Part shown: positions 42,789-51,676 of the stretch, piece by piece
How positions within the stretch are numbered: the stretch's first letter is position 1
Layout of the letters: each line of letters starts with the position of its first letter
NCBI GenBank assembly: GCA_963838155.1
Contig: CAWIQE010000019.1
Span: forward strand, 1 to 64,000
Source: Pararhizobium_B sp963838155
GTDB lineage: Bacteria; Pseudomonadota; Alphaproteobacteria; Rhizobiales; Rhizobiaceae
Direction of reading: 5' to 3'
DNA length: 64,000 nucleotides
Program-made: the position numbers and the translations under genes
The notes under the pieces: generated by a model
Seen by the model: the letters and a program-made list of their open reading frames with translations, nothing else
The model's database searches: none
Told to the model about the DNA's origin: nothing

Positions 42789-43823
42789 TCAGGCGGCTTC
42801 CCGGCCGGGCGCGGGTTCCCGCAGCGTGATGGCGCCGGTGGCGGCGAGCCGTATCGCCTCCTGCGTGACCGACCGGCGGGCGACGGCGACGTCGCGGGCG
42901 CCGCCCGGCGTCTCGCCGCCGAGCTCGGCCTCGATCATGCGGCGCTGGCGGGCGCCGATCGCCGACAGCACGACCTCCTTGAGCGCGTCCGAAGCGCCCT
43001 TCAGCGCCATGGTGATCACCTCGCTCGACAGGTCGTTGAAAAGCACCACCCGGCTCTTCAGCGGCATGGCCTCGATGTCCTCGAACAGGAAGATCTTCGG
43101 GCGCACCTTGGCGGCGTCGGCCTTGCTGATCGTCTCCAGCCCTTCGAGCAGCTCCTCGACCTCCGGCTTGGCGAGCTCGTTCATCATCTCGACGACCTTG
43201 TCGGAGCCGCCGGCCGCGGCCTCGCTCTCGCGTTCGGCAAGCCACGCGCCGAGCCGCTCCTCGATGATCGCGCCGACGCGGGGGTTCACCCGCTTCATGT
43301 TGAGCGCCCTGCGGACGATGTCGGCGCGCCGGTCGGACGGGAACTGCATGAGCAGCTTGCCCGCCAGGGCCGCGGGCAACATGGAGACGAGATAGGCGGC
43401 GGTCTGCGGGCTTTCCTTCTCGAGGAAGCCCATGATCACCTCGGGATCGGCCTTTTCGAGGCGCTCCCAGACCGACATGCGCGGCTCGGCCAGGGAGACG
43501 CGGCGGCCGAGCAGGCCGTCGACCTCGTCGGGTGTCAGGCCCTCTTCCAGGATGCCCTCCATCGCCTTGGCGTTGTCCATCAGCCCCGCTCCCTCGGTGA
43601 AGAGGTTCTCGAACTCGGCGACCAGCCTTTCCAGCTCGTCGGGGGGAACGGAGCGCAGCGTCTGCGCCCGCGCGATGATCGTCTGCAGCTCCGACTGCTC
43701 GAAGAACTTGAGCAGCTTTCCCGCCACGGGCTTGCCCATCGCAAGCAGGATCGCCGCCGCCTTCTCGGGCTTGCTCAGCGGTTTCGCGGGCACGGAGGAG
43801 GAAAACTCGTTGAAGCCGGGCAT
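42789..43823 (-). CDS. fliG: Flagellar motor switch protein FliG
   Basis: 344-aa C-ring protein that couples the rotor to the MotA stator and sets rotation direction. It begins with LSKPEKAAAILLAMGKPVAG, has the middle-domain segment KADPEVIMGFLEKESPQTAA and the armadillo-like RADIVRRALNMKRVNPRVGA. The C-terminal torque domain is DAAKVRPKIFLFEDIEAMPL with charged residues, then MALKGASDALKEVVLSAIG, ARQRRMIEAEL. It lies 6 nt after fliN on the same strand. Confidence 0.98.
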   Translation of the reverse strand: MPGFNEFSSSVPAKPLSKPEKAAAILLAMGKPVAGKLLKFFEQSELQTIIARAQTLRSVPPDELERLVAEFENLFTEGAGLMDNAKAMEGILEEGLTPDEVDGLLGRRVSLAEPRMSVWERLEKADPEVIMGFLEKESPQTAAYLVSMLPAALAGKLLMQFPSDRRADIVRRALNMKRVNPRVGAIIEERLGAWLAERESEAAAGGSDKVVEMMNELAKPEVEELLEGLETISKADAAKVRPKIFLFEDIEAMPLKSRVVLFNDLSSEVITMALKGASDALKEVVLSAIGARQRRMIEAELGGETPGGARDVAVARRSVTQEAIRLAATGAITLREPAPGREAA

Positions 43824-43829
43824 GCGGGG

Positions 43830-44306
43830 TCAGCCCTTGCCGGTGTCGGTGTCGACCTCGAGAAGCCGGACGCCGAACCGCGTCTCGTCTTCCTCGAGGA
43901 CGGTGATCTCGCCGCGTCCGATGACGCGGCCGTTGACGACGATCTCGACCGGCTCGCCGATCTTCCGGTCGAGCGCGATGGTCGAGCCCTGGGAAAGCTT
44001 CATCAGGGCGGAGACCGGCATGCGGGCCGCGCCAAGCACGATCTCGACGTCGATGGGTATGTCCATGACCAGGTCGAACCTCGATTGCCGCGGACCGGCA
44101 TCGGCGGCGAAGCCGGCCGCCGGTTCCTCGCCGAAGTCGGCGATGGCGTCCATGGCGCCGCCGGCGGAGGCATGGCCGGCCGCGCCGTCCGTCTCCCCGG
44201 CGCCCTGCCGGAGAACGCCGCGCAGTTCGTCGATGGCGTGATCGAGCTCGTCGTCGTCTCCGGCCGGGCCGGCGAGATCGTCCGTGGCTGCTTTTTCGGT
44301 GCTCAT
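43830..44306 (-). CDS. fliN: Flagellar motor switch protein FliN
   Basis: 158-aa C-ring protein. The C-terminal SpoA domain reads DIPIDVEIVLGAARMPVSAL, MKLSQGSTIALDRKIGEPVE, IVVNGRVIGRGEITVLEEDE, RFGVRL, the typical FliN fold. The first 75 residues are an acidic/alanine-rich extension (ELDHAIDELRGVLRQGAGET). I use the ATG at 44306; in-frame ATGs at 44321 and 44345 are alternatives, none with a clear ribosome-binding site. The gene lies 73 nt after fliM, the only sizeable gap in the operon. Confidence 0.95.
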   Translation of the reverse strand: MSTEKAATDDLAGPAGDDDELDHAIDELRGVLRQGAGETDGAAGHASAGGAMDAIADFGEEPAAGFAADAGPRQSRFDLVMDIPIDVEIVLGAARMPVSALMKLSQGSTIALDRKIGEPVEIVVNGRVIGRGEITVLEEDETRFGVRLLEVDTDTGKG

Positions 44307-44379
44307 GGGTTCATTTTCCATTTCAAGCTTGCGCCGGGCATGCATGCCCGCTTCGGACCGAGGGGTCGTCGTGCGGCGC

Positions 44380-45315
44380 TCACGGCATATCCCGCATGAG
44401 TTCGGCCCCGAGGCTCGCCGCCGGGCGCAGCCGCAGCATGTAGCGGCTGCCCGACCGGCCGAGCTCGCAACGGGCGAGGTCGCGGCCGTTGGCGTCGAGC
44501 CGGACGTCGACGTCGCGCCCGTCGGCAAAGGGCAGCACGTCGCCCGGCTTCATCCGCACGATGTCGCCGAGGGTCATCTGCGCGAGGCTGATGCGCGCCC
44601 TTAGGGTGACGTTGGACCGCCTGACCTGCCGCGTCAGGCTCTCGGCCCACTCCGGGGGGTCGGACGCCGCGGCGCCCTCCGGCTTCGGCAGGACGATCGT
44701 CGCCTTCAGGACGGCTTCCTGCGGAAGGAGGATGCGCAGGGGCGCGGAAAGCCCGCCGAACGTGACCTGGAGGGTGATCATCACCGCGTGCGCGTCCGGG
44801 CGCTCGTCGTCCTCCGCCGGCGGCGCGGCGACCGGCGCGCCCGCCGCCGCCACGGCTTCGCCCAGGCCGAGGACGCGCTTCAGCGCATCGAGAAGCTGCT
44901 CGAAGAGCATGATCGAGATGTCGAGCTCGACCGGGGAAAGCGGGCGATCCGCGGTCTCGGCCTCCGATCCGCCGAGTAGGCTGCCGGCGAAGGCGATCGC
45001 CATCGCGGCGCCGGTCGACATCGAGACGTCGCGGCACCACGGCCGGATCGAGGCCGGGCAACGGACGTCCGACTCGCCGATCGTCGCTTCGAGCGCAGAA
45101 CGGCGCGCGAGGTCCACGTCCCCGGGGACCACCGTCGCGGACAGGCCGGCGGTCTCGGCCATGGACGCCTCGAGCGGCCCGCACAGGGCCGCGGCGAGGT
45201 CCGAGGCCTTCTGCCGGATCGTCGCGGGATCGCCCGCCTTTCCGGTCATGCGGGCCAGCAGGGTTTCGTCGATGCCGTTCGGGGCTGTCCGGTCGGTGGT
45301 TTCGGGATCCGCCAT
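44380..45315 (-). CDS. fliM: Flagellar motor switch protein FliM (divergent)
   Basis: 311-aa protein in the fliM position of the operon. The C-terminal SpoA-like domain is clear (RARISLAQMTLGDIVRMKPG, DVDVRLDANGRDLARCELGR, SGSRYMLRL), as is the middle region (LSPVELDISIMLFEQLLDAL). The N-terminal CheY-binding peptide of enterobacterial FliM is not visible; rhizobial FliM proteins are known to be divergent, so this is expected. It sits between motA (6 nt) and fliN on the same strand. Confidence 0.92.
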   Translation of the reverse strand: MADPETTDRTAPNGIDETLLARMTGKAGDPATIRQKASDLAAALCGPLEASMAETAGLSATVVPGDVDLARRSALEATIGESDVRCPASIRPWCRDVSMSTGAAMAIAFAGSLLGGSEAETADRPLSPVELDISIMLFEQLLDALKRVLGLGEAVAAAGAPVAAPPAEDDERPDAHAVMITLQVTFGGLSAPLRILLPQEAVLKATIVLPKPEGAAASDPPEWAESLTRQVRRSNVTLRARISLAQMTLGDIVRMKPGDVLPFADGRDVDVRLDANGRDLARCELGRSGSRYMLRLRPAASLGAELMRDMP

Positions 45316-45321
45316 GGCCGC

Positions 45322-46197
45322 CTACGCCGCCTTGGCGTCGCCGCCGCCCGGATTCATCATTTCCTGCTCGACCGCGTCGATGGTCGGCCGCTCGTAGGAG
45401 GAGATCGTCTTGCGGCCGTGCTCCAGCGCGACCTGCGGGACCGAGCCGTTCATATAGGCGAGCAGCGTCTGCTTGACGATGACGTAGAGGCGGTTCTGCT
45501 TCTCGCGCACGATCTTGATGTTGGTCGCCAGCGGGCCGACGGCGCAATAGGACAGGAAGATGCCGAAGAAGGTGCCGACGAGCGCGGCGCCGATCAGCCC
45601 GCCGAGGATCTCCGGCGACTGGTCGATGGCGCCCATGGCGTGGATGACGCCCAGCACCGCGGCGACGATGCCGATGGCCGGGCAGGCGTCGCCCATGCTG
45701 GTCATCGCCTGGTAGGGCTTCATCTTGTCGCGCATGATGGTGTGGATCTCCTCGTCCATCAGCGCCTCGATCTCGTGGGGACGGGCGTTGCCGATGATGA
45801 TGAGCCGGACGTAGTCGCAGATGAAGGAGGTGAGTTCCTTGTTCTTCAGGACCGTCGGGGCGGCCTTGAAGAGGTCCGATTCCTCGGGATTGTCGATATG
45901 GCCTTCGATCTCGGAGCGCGACTTCGTCCTGAGGTCCCGCATCAGGCTGTAGAGGACGCCGAGCGTGTCGAGGTACTGGCGCTCCTTCGGGACGGCGTGC
46001 CTCATCGCCTCGCCGAAGGCCTTGCCGGTGTCCTTGATGGTCTTCATCGGGTTGGCCATGATGAAGCCGCCGATGGCCGCGCCGCCGATGACGATGAACT
46101 CGGCCGGCTGGATCAGCACCGAAATCTCGCCGCCCATGAACATGAAGCCGCCGAGAATGCAGCCGAAAGTGACCACAAGGCCGAGAATGATGTTCAT
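45322..46197 (-). CDS. motA: Flagellar stator protein MotA
   Basis: 291-aa inner-membrane stator subunit with four hydrophobic helices. The first is IILGLVVTFGCILGGFMFMG, and the last pair spans MGDACPAIGIVAAVLGVIHA (with the conserved Pro) and LIGAALVGTFFGIFLSYCAV. The cytosolic loop between helices 2 and 3 contains the charged segment that contacts FliG. It is first in the minus-strand operon, divergent from flgF across a 200-bp region that must hold both promoters; its MotB partner is encoded at 57757. Confidence 0.98.
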   Translation of the reverse strand: MNIILGLVVTFGCILGGFMFMGGEISVLIQPAEFIVIGGAAIGGFIMANPMKTIKDTGKAFGEAMRHAVPKERQYLDTLGVLYSLMRDLRTKSRSEIEGHIDNPEESDLFKAAPTVLKNKELTSFICDYVRLIIIGNARPHEIEALMDEEIHTIMRDKMKPYQAMTSMGDACPAIGIVAAVLGVIHAMGAIDQSPEILGGLIGAALVGTFFGIFLSYCAVGPLATNIKIVREKQNRLYVIVKQTLLAYMNGSVPQVALEHGRKTISSYERPTIDAVEQEMMNPGGGDAKAA

Positions 46198-46397
46198 GCG
46201 ATAGAATTCCCCGATGCATAGGCCGCCCCGTTCCGAAGTACGTCGTCAGGCTTGCGTGAAGCTGTAAGGCCCGGAAGGAACCGGAAGCGGCCGGGCCGCG
46301 CGAGGAAGGGAAAGCCTCGCGCAAGCCGGCGCCGTCATTGTCGGGGCGAGTTCGGCGGGCCGTCGCCCGCAGTTTCCGTATCGAGGGGGCGCATCAG

Positions 46398-47120
46398 GTG
46401 GAATCGGCACTCTACGTCTCGCTGTCTTCGCGGATCGCGCTGGAAAACCGCCTGAACACGATCGCCGACAACGTCGCCAACGCGAACACGGTCGGCTTCC
46501 GCGCGACGCAGATCAAGTTCGACCAGATGATCTCGCGCTCGGCCGCGGCGGACGTCTCCTACGTCACGGAGGGGCAGGACTACCTGTCGACCCGCTCCGG
46601 CGGGCTGCAGAAGACGGGCAACGACCTCGATTTCGCGGTGCGCGGCGAAGGCTGGTTCGCCCTCGACACCCCGGCCGGGCAGGTGCTGACGCGCGACGGC
46701 CGGTTCTCCATGACGCCCAACGGCGACCTCGTCTCGGTCAAGGGCTATCCGGTGCTCGACGGCGGCGGGGCGCCTATCCAGCTCGACCCGACGGCCGGGA
46801 CGCCGGTGGCCGGACAGGACGGCTCGCTGACGCAGAACGGCAAGCTGGTGGGCGCGCTCGGGCTCTACGGCGCCGATCTTTCCGCCGGCTACAGCCGCTT
46901 CGAGAATTCCGGCGTCATCCCCGCCCGGGCGCCGCAGCCGATCCTCGACCGCTCCGACCAGGGCGTGCTGCAGGGCTATGTCGAGGAATCGAACGTCAAC
47001 CCGATCGCCGAGATGACCAGGCTGATCATGGTCCAGCGCGCCTTCGACGACGTCGCGGCGGCGGACCGGCAGACCAGCGGCTCGCTCGACGAGGCGGTCA
47101 AGGTCCTCGGCGGAAGCTGA
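46398..47120 (+). CDS. flgF: Flagellar basal-body rod protein FlgF
   Basis: 240-aa proximal rod protein. The N-terminal rod motif is VSLSSRIALENRLNTIADNV, ANANTVGFRATQIKFDQM, and the C-terminal FlgG-like domain ends GYVEESNVNPIAEMTRLIMV then QRAFDDVAAADRQT. The start is the GTG at 46398 preceded by GAGGGGG, giving MESALYVSLSS; an ATG at 46338 gives an unsupported leader. First gene of the plus-strand flagellar operon; fliI follows after 22 nt. Confidence 0.96.
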   Translation: MESALYVSLSSRIALENRLNTIADNVANANTVGFRATQIKFDQMISRSAAADVSYVTEGQDYLSTRSGGLQKTGNDLDFAVRGEGWFALDTPAGQVLTRDGRFSMTPNGDLVSVKGYPVLDGGGAPIQLDPTAGTPVAGQDGSLTQNGKLVGALGLYGADLSAGYSRFENSGVIPARAPQPILDRSDQGVLQGYVEESNVNPIAEMTRLIMVQRAFDDVAAADRQTSGSLDEAVKVLGGS

Positions 47121-47142
47121 CGATGGACGTACGGGCCGGCCG

Positions 47143-48582
47143 GTGAACGCAGACCTCCAGACCCAGACGGAACCGGCGGCAGCCGGCGCGGCGACGCTCT
47201 CGCCGGAGCTGGCGCGGCTCGCCCGGGTGTCGCGGCGGTTCGCCTCGCCCGGCGAGCAGGTCCTCCATGGCGGCCGCGTACGGACAATCTCGGCCGGCCA
47301 CTACGGCGTCTGCGGCCTTTCCAGGCATGTGCGGCTCGGCGATTTCGTCGCGCACGAGAGCGCCGGCGGCCGCATCAGCCTGGGCGAGGTGGTGCGCGTC
47401 GAGCCGGAAAGCGTCGTCGTCTGCCCGATCGAGCCGGGGGAGCCGATCGGCATCGGCGACCGGGTGGTGCGCCGCGGCGCGTTCAGGATCGCGCCGGACC
47501 GGGGGTGGTGCGGCCGGACGATCGACGCGCTGGCCCGGCCGATCGACGGCGCGGGACCGCTGCCGCCCGGCACGACGCCGCGGCCGATCACGAACCCGGC
47601 GCCGGGATCGATGACGCGCGAGCGCGTCGAGCGGGGCTTCCGCACGGGCGTGCGCGCGATCGACATCTTCTCGCCGCTGTGCCTCGGGCAGCGCCTCGGC
47701 GTCTTCGCGGGATCGGGCGTCGGCAAGTCGACGCTCCTGTCGATGCTGGCGCGGGCCGACGCCTTCGACCGATGCGTCATCGCCCTCGTCGGCGAACGGG
47801 GACGCGAGGTGCGCGAGTTCATCGAGGACACGCTCGGCGCCGGCATGGCGAAGACCGTCGCGGTGGTCGCCACGAGCGACGAAAGCCCGACGATGCGCAA
47901 GATGGCGCCGCTGACGGCCGTCACCGTCGCCGAACATTTCCGGGACGCGGGCGAGAACGTGCTGCTGATCGTCGACAGCGTCACCCGGTTCGCCCATGCG
48001 ATCCGCGAGGTGGGGATGGCGGCCGGGGAAGCGCCGGTGGCGCGCGGCTATCCGGCCTCGGTGTTCACCGAACTGCCGAAGCTGCTCGAACGCGCCGGCC
48101 CCGGGGCGGTGGGATCCGGCACCGTCACGGCCATCGTCTCGGTGCTCGTCGACGGCGACAACCACAACGACCCCGTGGCCGATTCGGCGCGCGGGATCCT
48201 CGACGGCCACATCGTCCTCGACCGGTCGCTCGCCGAGGAGGGCCGCTATCCGCCGATCGATCCGCTGGCCTCCGTCTCCCGGCTGGCGCCGAAGGCCTGG
48301 CGCGGCGACGAGCAGAAGCTCGTCCTCCGGCTGAAGGCCCTGATCCACCGCTTCGAGGAGACCAGCGACCTCCGGCTGATCGGCGGCTACAGGCCGGGCA
48401 ACGACCCCGACCTCGACATGGCCGTGCGGCAGGTCCCCGTCATATACGAGGCGCTGAAGCAGGCACCCGGCGACGGGCCGGCCGCCGACGCCTTCGACGA
48501 TCTCGCGCAGGCGATGAAGGCGGCCGCCGGCATCGCCGATCCGCAGGCGCGCGGCGGCAACGCTCCGGGGGCCCGGCGATGA
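47143..48582 (+). CDS. fliI: Flagellum-specific ATPase FliI
   Basis: 479-aa cytosolic ATPase of the flagellar export apparatus. F1-beta-like motifs are visible: Walker A GVFAGSGVGKSTLLSMLAR, the ALVGERGREVREF segment, Walker B VLLIVDSVTRFAHA, and GSGTVTAIVSVLVDGDNHND then GHIVLDRSLAEEGRYPPIDP. It starts with GTG (ATG-less, MNADLQTQTE). It overlaps the next gene by 4 nt. Its usual partner FliH is not adjacent; a candidate is at 57131. Confidence 0.97.
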   Translation: MNADLQTQTEPAAAGAATLSPELARLARVSRRFASPGEQVLHGGRVRTISAGHYGVCGLSRHVRLGDFVAHESAGGRISLGEVVRVEPESVVVCPIEPGEPIGIGDRVVRRGAFRIAPDRGWCGRTIDALARPIDGAGPLPPGTTPRPITNPAPGSMTRERVERGFRTGVRAIDIFSPLCLGQRLGVFAGSGVGKSTLLSMLARADAFDRCVIALVGERGREVREFIEDTLGAGMAKTVAVVATSDESPTMRKMAPLTAVTVAEHFRDAGENVLLIVDSVTRFAHAIREVGMAAGEAPVARGYPASVFTELPKLLERAGPGAVGSGTVTAIVSVLVDGDNHNDPVADSARGILDGHIVLDRSLAEEGRYPPIDPLASVSRLAPKAWRGDEQKLVLRLKALIHRFEETSDLRLIGGYRPGNDPDLDMAVRQVPVIYEALKQAPGDGPAADAFDDLAQAMKAAAGIADPQARGGNAPGARR

Positions 48583-49121
48583 CGGCCTCGACGGCAAGGC
48601 GGCGGCAGAGGGCGCCGCGGGGGAAGCTCCTTTCGTCCGACCGCCTGCTGGCGCTCGCCGTCTTCGGGGTCGCCGGCTGTGCCGCCTTCCTGCCCTGGTA
48701 CGCCATGAACGGCGGCCACGGCCTCGGCATCCGCAACGACGGCCACCTGCGGCTGTCCGGCCACCGCGAGAGTTCGGCCGGATCCGGCGCCGGCGGCTCC
48801 GTCCGGCCGTTCGGGCGCAGGGCCGACGACATGGCGCGGGTGCGCGCGCGGCTCGACGATCTGGAGACCGGCACGGTCGGCGACATCGGCAAGCCGTTCG
48901 AGCGGATGCGGCGCGGCGGCCGTCCGGAGCAGCCCTTTCCGGGGAGGCCCTTCCGGCTGGTGCACGTCGTCAACGGGCAGGCGCTGATCGCCGACTCCGA
49001 GGGCATGTACCTGGTCGGCGTCGGCTCGGAGCTTCCGGACAGGAGCACCCTGACGGGCTACCGCAAGGTCGGTGGACGGTGGGCGATCGTCACCTCCGCG
49101 GGCGACGTCGTCGGCCCCTGA
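48579..49121 (+). CDS. Membrane-anchored hypothetical protein after fliI
   Basis: 180 aa, unrecognised. The basic N-terminus (MTASTARRRQRAPRGKL) is followed by one hydrophobic helix (LLALAVFGVAGCAAFLPWYA), so it should be a bitopic inner-membrane protein. The body is glycine/arginine-rich, then a compact C-terminal domain (FRLVHVVNGQALIADSEGMY, LVGVGSELPDRS, YRKVGGRWAIVTSAGDVV). Its start overlaps the fliI stop by 4 nt and flgB follows 92 nt later, so a flagellar role is likely. Proteins in this slot occur in other rhizobial clusters but their function is unknown to me. Confidence 0.8.
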   Translation: MTASTARRRQRAPRGKLLSSDRLLALAVFGVAGCAAFLPWYAMNGGHGLGIRNDGHLRLSGHRESSAGSGAGGSVRPFGRRADDMARVRARLDDLETGTVGDIGKPFERMRRGGRPEQPFPGRPFRLVHVVNGQALIADSEGMYLVGVGSELPDRSTLTGYRKVGGRWAIVTSAGDVVGP

Positions 49122-49213
49122 AAGCGCCGGCGGCCGGCATTGCCGCCCCTCGGCCCGCAAGTCTGACGCAAGATTGTCCCTCTAAGCTGCCCGCGACGAT
49201 GACGGAGAAGGGC

Positions 49214-49606
49214 ATGCAGCCGATTCAGCTGTTTCAAATCGCCGCGGCGCAGGCGCACTGGCTGTCCGTCCGGCAGGACGTGGTGGCCGGGAACGTGGCG
49301 AACGCGAACACGCCGGGCTACAAGGCCATGGACGTGGAGCCGTTCTCCTCGGTGCTCGACAAGATGGACCGCGGCGGCGCACAGGGCCTAGCGGCGACGA
49401 GCGCGCTGCACATCAAGGACGATTCCGCCGTCGGAGCGGTCCGCACCGAGCCGGTCGACGGCGGCATCGCGCTGAAGCCCTCGGGCAACAGCGTCGACCT
49501 CGCGCACGAACTGATGCGCAGCGGCGAGATCCGCCGCGAATTCGAGCTCAATACGGGCGTCGTGCGCTCCTTCCACCAGATGATGATGATGACGGTGAAG
49601 TCATGA
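49214..49606 (+). CDS. flgB: Flagellar basal-body rod protein FlgB
   Basis: 130-aa proximal rod protein. It reads MQPIQLFQIAAAQAHWLSVR, QDVVAGNVANANTPGYKAMD, VEPFSSVLDKM, with the rod-family NVANANTPGY motif, and a C-terminal helix ending FHQMMMMTVK. I start it at the ATG at 49214 because GGAGAAGGG lies immediately ahead; the ATG at 49199 is an alternative. Its stop overlaps the flgC start by 4 nt. Confidence 0.95.
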   Translation: MQPIQLFQIAAAQAHWLSVRQDVVAGNVANANTPGYKAMDVEPFSSVLDKMDRGGAQGLAATSALHIKDDSAVGAVRTEPVDGGIALKPSGNSVDLAHELMRSGEIRREFELNTGVVRSFHQMMMMTVKS

Positions 49607-50019
49607 CCGATCCGCTGACCGCCGCTCTCAAGGTGGCCGCCTCGGGCCTCGACGCCCAGTCGACGCGGCTGCGCGTCGTCTCCGAGAACATGGCCAACGC
49701 GCAGACGACCGGCACGTCGCCCGGTTCCGACCCCTATCGCCGCAAGGTCGTCGATTTCTCCTCGGTTGTCGACCGCCGCAGCGGCGCATCGGAGGTGAAG
49801 GTCGACCGCGTCGACACCGATCCCACCGCCTTCACCGAGATCTACGATCCGGGCAACCGCGCGGCCGACGCCAGGGGCATGGTGAAGATGCCCAACGTCA
49901 ACATGATCACCGAGATGTCCGACATGCGCGAGGCCAACCGGTCCTACGAGGCCAACCTCCAGACCATCAAGCAGGCGCGCGATCTCATCTCCATGACGAT
50001 CGACCTCCTGAGGACGTAA
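49603..50019 (+). CDS. flgC: Flagellar basal-body rod protein FlgC
   Basis: 138-aa proximal rod protein. Characteristic segments are KVAASGLDAQSTRLRVVSEN, MANAQTTGTSPGSDPYRRK, and the C-terminal PNVNMITEMSDMREANRSYE, ANLQTIKQARDLISMTIDLL. The overlap with flgB (ATGA) and the 2-nt gap to fliE indicate a tightly packed operon. Confidence 0.97.
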   Translation: MTDPLTAALKVAASGLDAQSTRLRVVSENMANAQTTGTSPGSDPYRRKVVDFSSVVDRRSGASEVKVDRVDTDPTAFTEIYDPGNRAADARGMVKMPNVNMITEMSDMREANRSYEANLQTIKQARDLISMTIDLLRT

Positions 50020-50021
50020 GC

Positions 50022-50363
50022 ATGATCGACGCCTTCGGCCCAGTTTCCGCCCTGTCGCTCGCCCGGGGCCTCGCAACGGCGGCGCCCAGCGCTTCGGCAG
50101 GCGGCGCGGACGCGGCCGGCGGCACGCCGTCGGCAGCCGAAGCGGGCGCCGGCTTCGGCGCGACGCTCGCCCGCATGGCGGGCGACATGGCCGGCGACCT
50201 GCGCCAGGCGGAGACCGTCTCCGTCCAGGGCCTCAAGGGAGAGGCGACGACCCGGGAGGTCGTCGACGCCGTGATGAGCGCGCAGCAGTCGCTCCAGACC
50301 GCGATCGCGATCCGGGACAAGATCGTTTCCGCCTATCTCGAAATCAGCCGAATGTCGATCTGA
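50022..50363 (+). CDS. fliE: Flagellar hook-basal body protein FliE
   Basis: 113-aa protein linking the MS ring to the rod. After an Ala/Gly-rich N-terminal third, the body reads FGATLARMAGDMAGDLRQAE, TVSVQGLKGEATTREVVDAV, MSAQQSLQTAIAIRDKIVSA, YLEISRMSI, the classical FliE C-terminus. flgG follows 11 nt after its stop. Confidence 0.96.
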   Translation: MIDAFGPVSALSLARGLATAAPSASAGGADAAGGTPSAAEAGAGFGATLARMAGDMAGDLRQAETVSVQGLKGEATTREVVDAVMSAQQSLQTAIAIRDKIVSAYLEISRMSI

Positions 50364-50374
50364 GGACCAACGCC

Positions 50375-51163
50375 ATGAGAGCGCTTGCCATCGCCGCAAC
50401 GGGCATGAACGCCCAGCAGACCAATCTGGAAGTCATCGCCAACAACATCGCCAACATCAACACCACCGGCTACAAGCGGTCGCGGGCGGAGTTCTCCGAC
50501 CTCATCTACCAGACGGAGCGGACGGAAGGCGTGCCGAACTCGGCCAACGGCACGGTGGTGCCCGAGGGCGCGCATATCGGCCTCGGCGTCCAGACGGTGG
50601 CGGTGCGCAACCTGCACATGCAGGGCCAACTGACCCAGACGGGCAACGACCTCGACCTCGCGCTCGTCGGGCGCGGCTGGTTCCAGGTGAAGGACGCGCA
50701 GGGCAACACGCTCTACACCCGCGCCGGCGCCTTCAACACCGACCAGAACGGGCAGCTCGTGACCGCCGACGGATACGCGGTCGAGCCCTCGATCACCATC
50801 CCGCAGAACACCTCCAAGATCACCATCTCGCGCAGCGGCCAGGTCTTCGCGCAGGTCGGCAACAGCACGACGCAGACCAGCGTCGGGCAGCTGACCATCG
50901 CCAATTTCGCCAACGAGGCGGGGCTCGAGCCGCTCGGCGACAATCTCTTCCGCCAGACGGACGCCTCGGGAAGCCCGGTCGTCGCCAATCCGAACGACCC
51001 GGGATTCGCCAACATCCAGCAGGGCTACCTGGAATCGTCGAACGTCGATCCGGTGAAGGAAATCACCGACCTGATCTCCGCACAGCGCGCCTACGAAATG
51101 AATTCCAAGGTCATCCAGGCCGCCGACGAGATGTCTTCGGTGGTCTCCAAGAGCCTGGGATAG
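50375..51163 (+). CDS. flgG: Flagellar basal-body rod protein FlgG
   Basis: 262-aa distal rod protein. The N-terminal motif MRALAIAATGMNAQQTNLEV, IANNIANINTTGYKRSRAEF is textbook; the centre has GNDLDLALVGRGWFQVKDAQ and the C-terminus QQGYLESSNVDPVKEITDLI, SAQRAYEMNSKVIQAADEMS. Full length for the family. Followed by flgA 21 nt later. Confidence 0.98.
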   Translation: MRALAIAATGMNAQQTNLEVIANNIANINTTGYKRSRAEFSDLIYQTERTEGVPNSANGTVVPEGAHIGLGVQTVAVRNLHMQGQLTQTGNDLDLALVGRGWFQVKDAQGNTLYTRAGAFNTDQNGQLVTADGYAVEPSITIPQNTSKITISRSGQVFAQVGNSTTQTSVGQLTIANFANEAGLEPLGDNLFRQTDASGSPVVANPNDPGFANIQQGYLESSNVDPVKEITDLISAQRAYEMNSKVIQAADEMSSVVSKSLG

Positions 51164-51184
51164 GGCGAAGAAGGACGGGCAAAC

Positions 51185-51676
51185 ATGACGTTTGGCCTCA
51201 TCATCGAAGGGCTGCGCCGCGCGCTGCCGCGCACGCTGCTCGTCGCCGGGCTGTCGCTCGTGCCGGTGCTCGCGGCAAGAGCCGGCGACGCTCCCGTGGC
51301 CGTGGTGCCGACCGTCGTCATCTATCCCGGCCAGTTCATCGACACGTCGAAACTTTCGGAAGTCGACGTCACCAATCCCAACGTGCGCAGCGACTACGTC
51401 CACGACATCTCGCAGCTGGAGGGGATGGTGGCGACACGCACGCTCCTGCCCGGGCGGGTGATCCCGTCCTCCTCCTTCCGCCTGCCCTACGCCGTCGAGC
51501 GCGGCAAGCAGGTGCGCCTCGTCTACAGCGACGGCGACCTGACGATCACCGCTCCGGGCATGCCGCTGCAGAACGCGGCGGTCGGCGATCTCATCCGCGT
51601 GCGCAACATCGAGAGCGGCATCACCGTCAGCGGGACGGTGGCGGCCGACGACACGGTGCAGGTGGCCGGGCGATGA
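51185..51676 (+). CDS. flgA: Flagellar P-ring assembly chaperone FlgA
   Basis: 163-aa periplasmic protein needed for P-ring formation. An N-terminal hydrophobic signal (RTLLVAGLSLVPVLAARAG) precedes the SAF-type domain (VVIYPGQFIDTSKLSEVDVT, MVATRTLLPGRVIPSSSFRL) and the C-terminal part VGDLIRVRNIESGITVSGTV. It is shorter than enterobacterial FlgA, normal for the alphaproteobacterial form. The stop overlaps flgI by 4 nt. Confidence 0.95.
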   Translation: MTFGLIIEGLRRALPRTLLVAGLSLVPVLAARAGDAPVAVVPTVVIYPGQFIDTSKLSEVDVTNPNVRSDYVHDISQLEGMVATRTLLPGRVIPSSSFRLPYAVERGKQVRLVYSDGDLTITAPGMPLQNAAVGDLIRVRNIESGITVSGTVAADDTVQVAGR

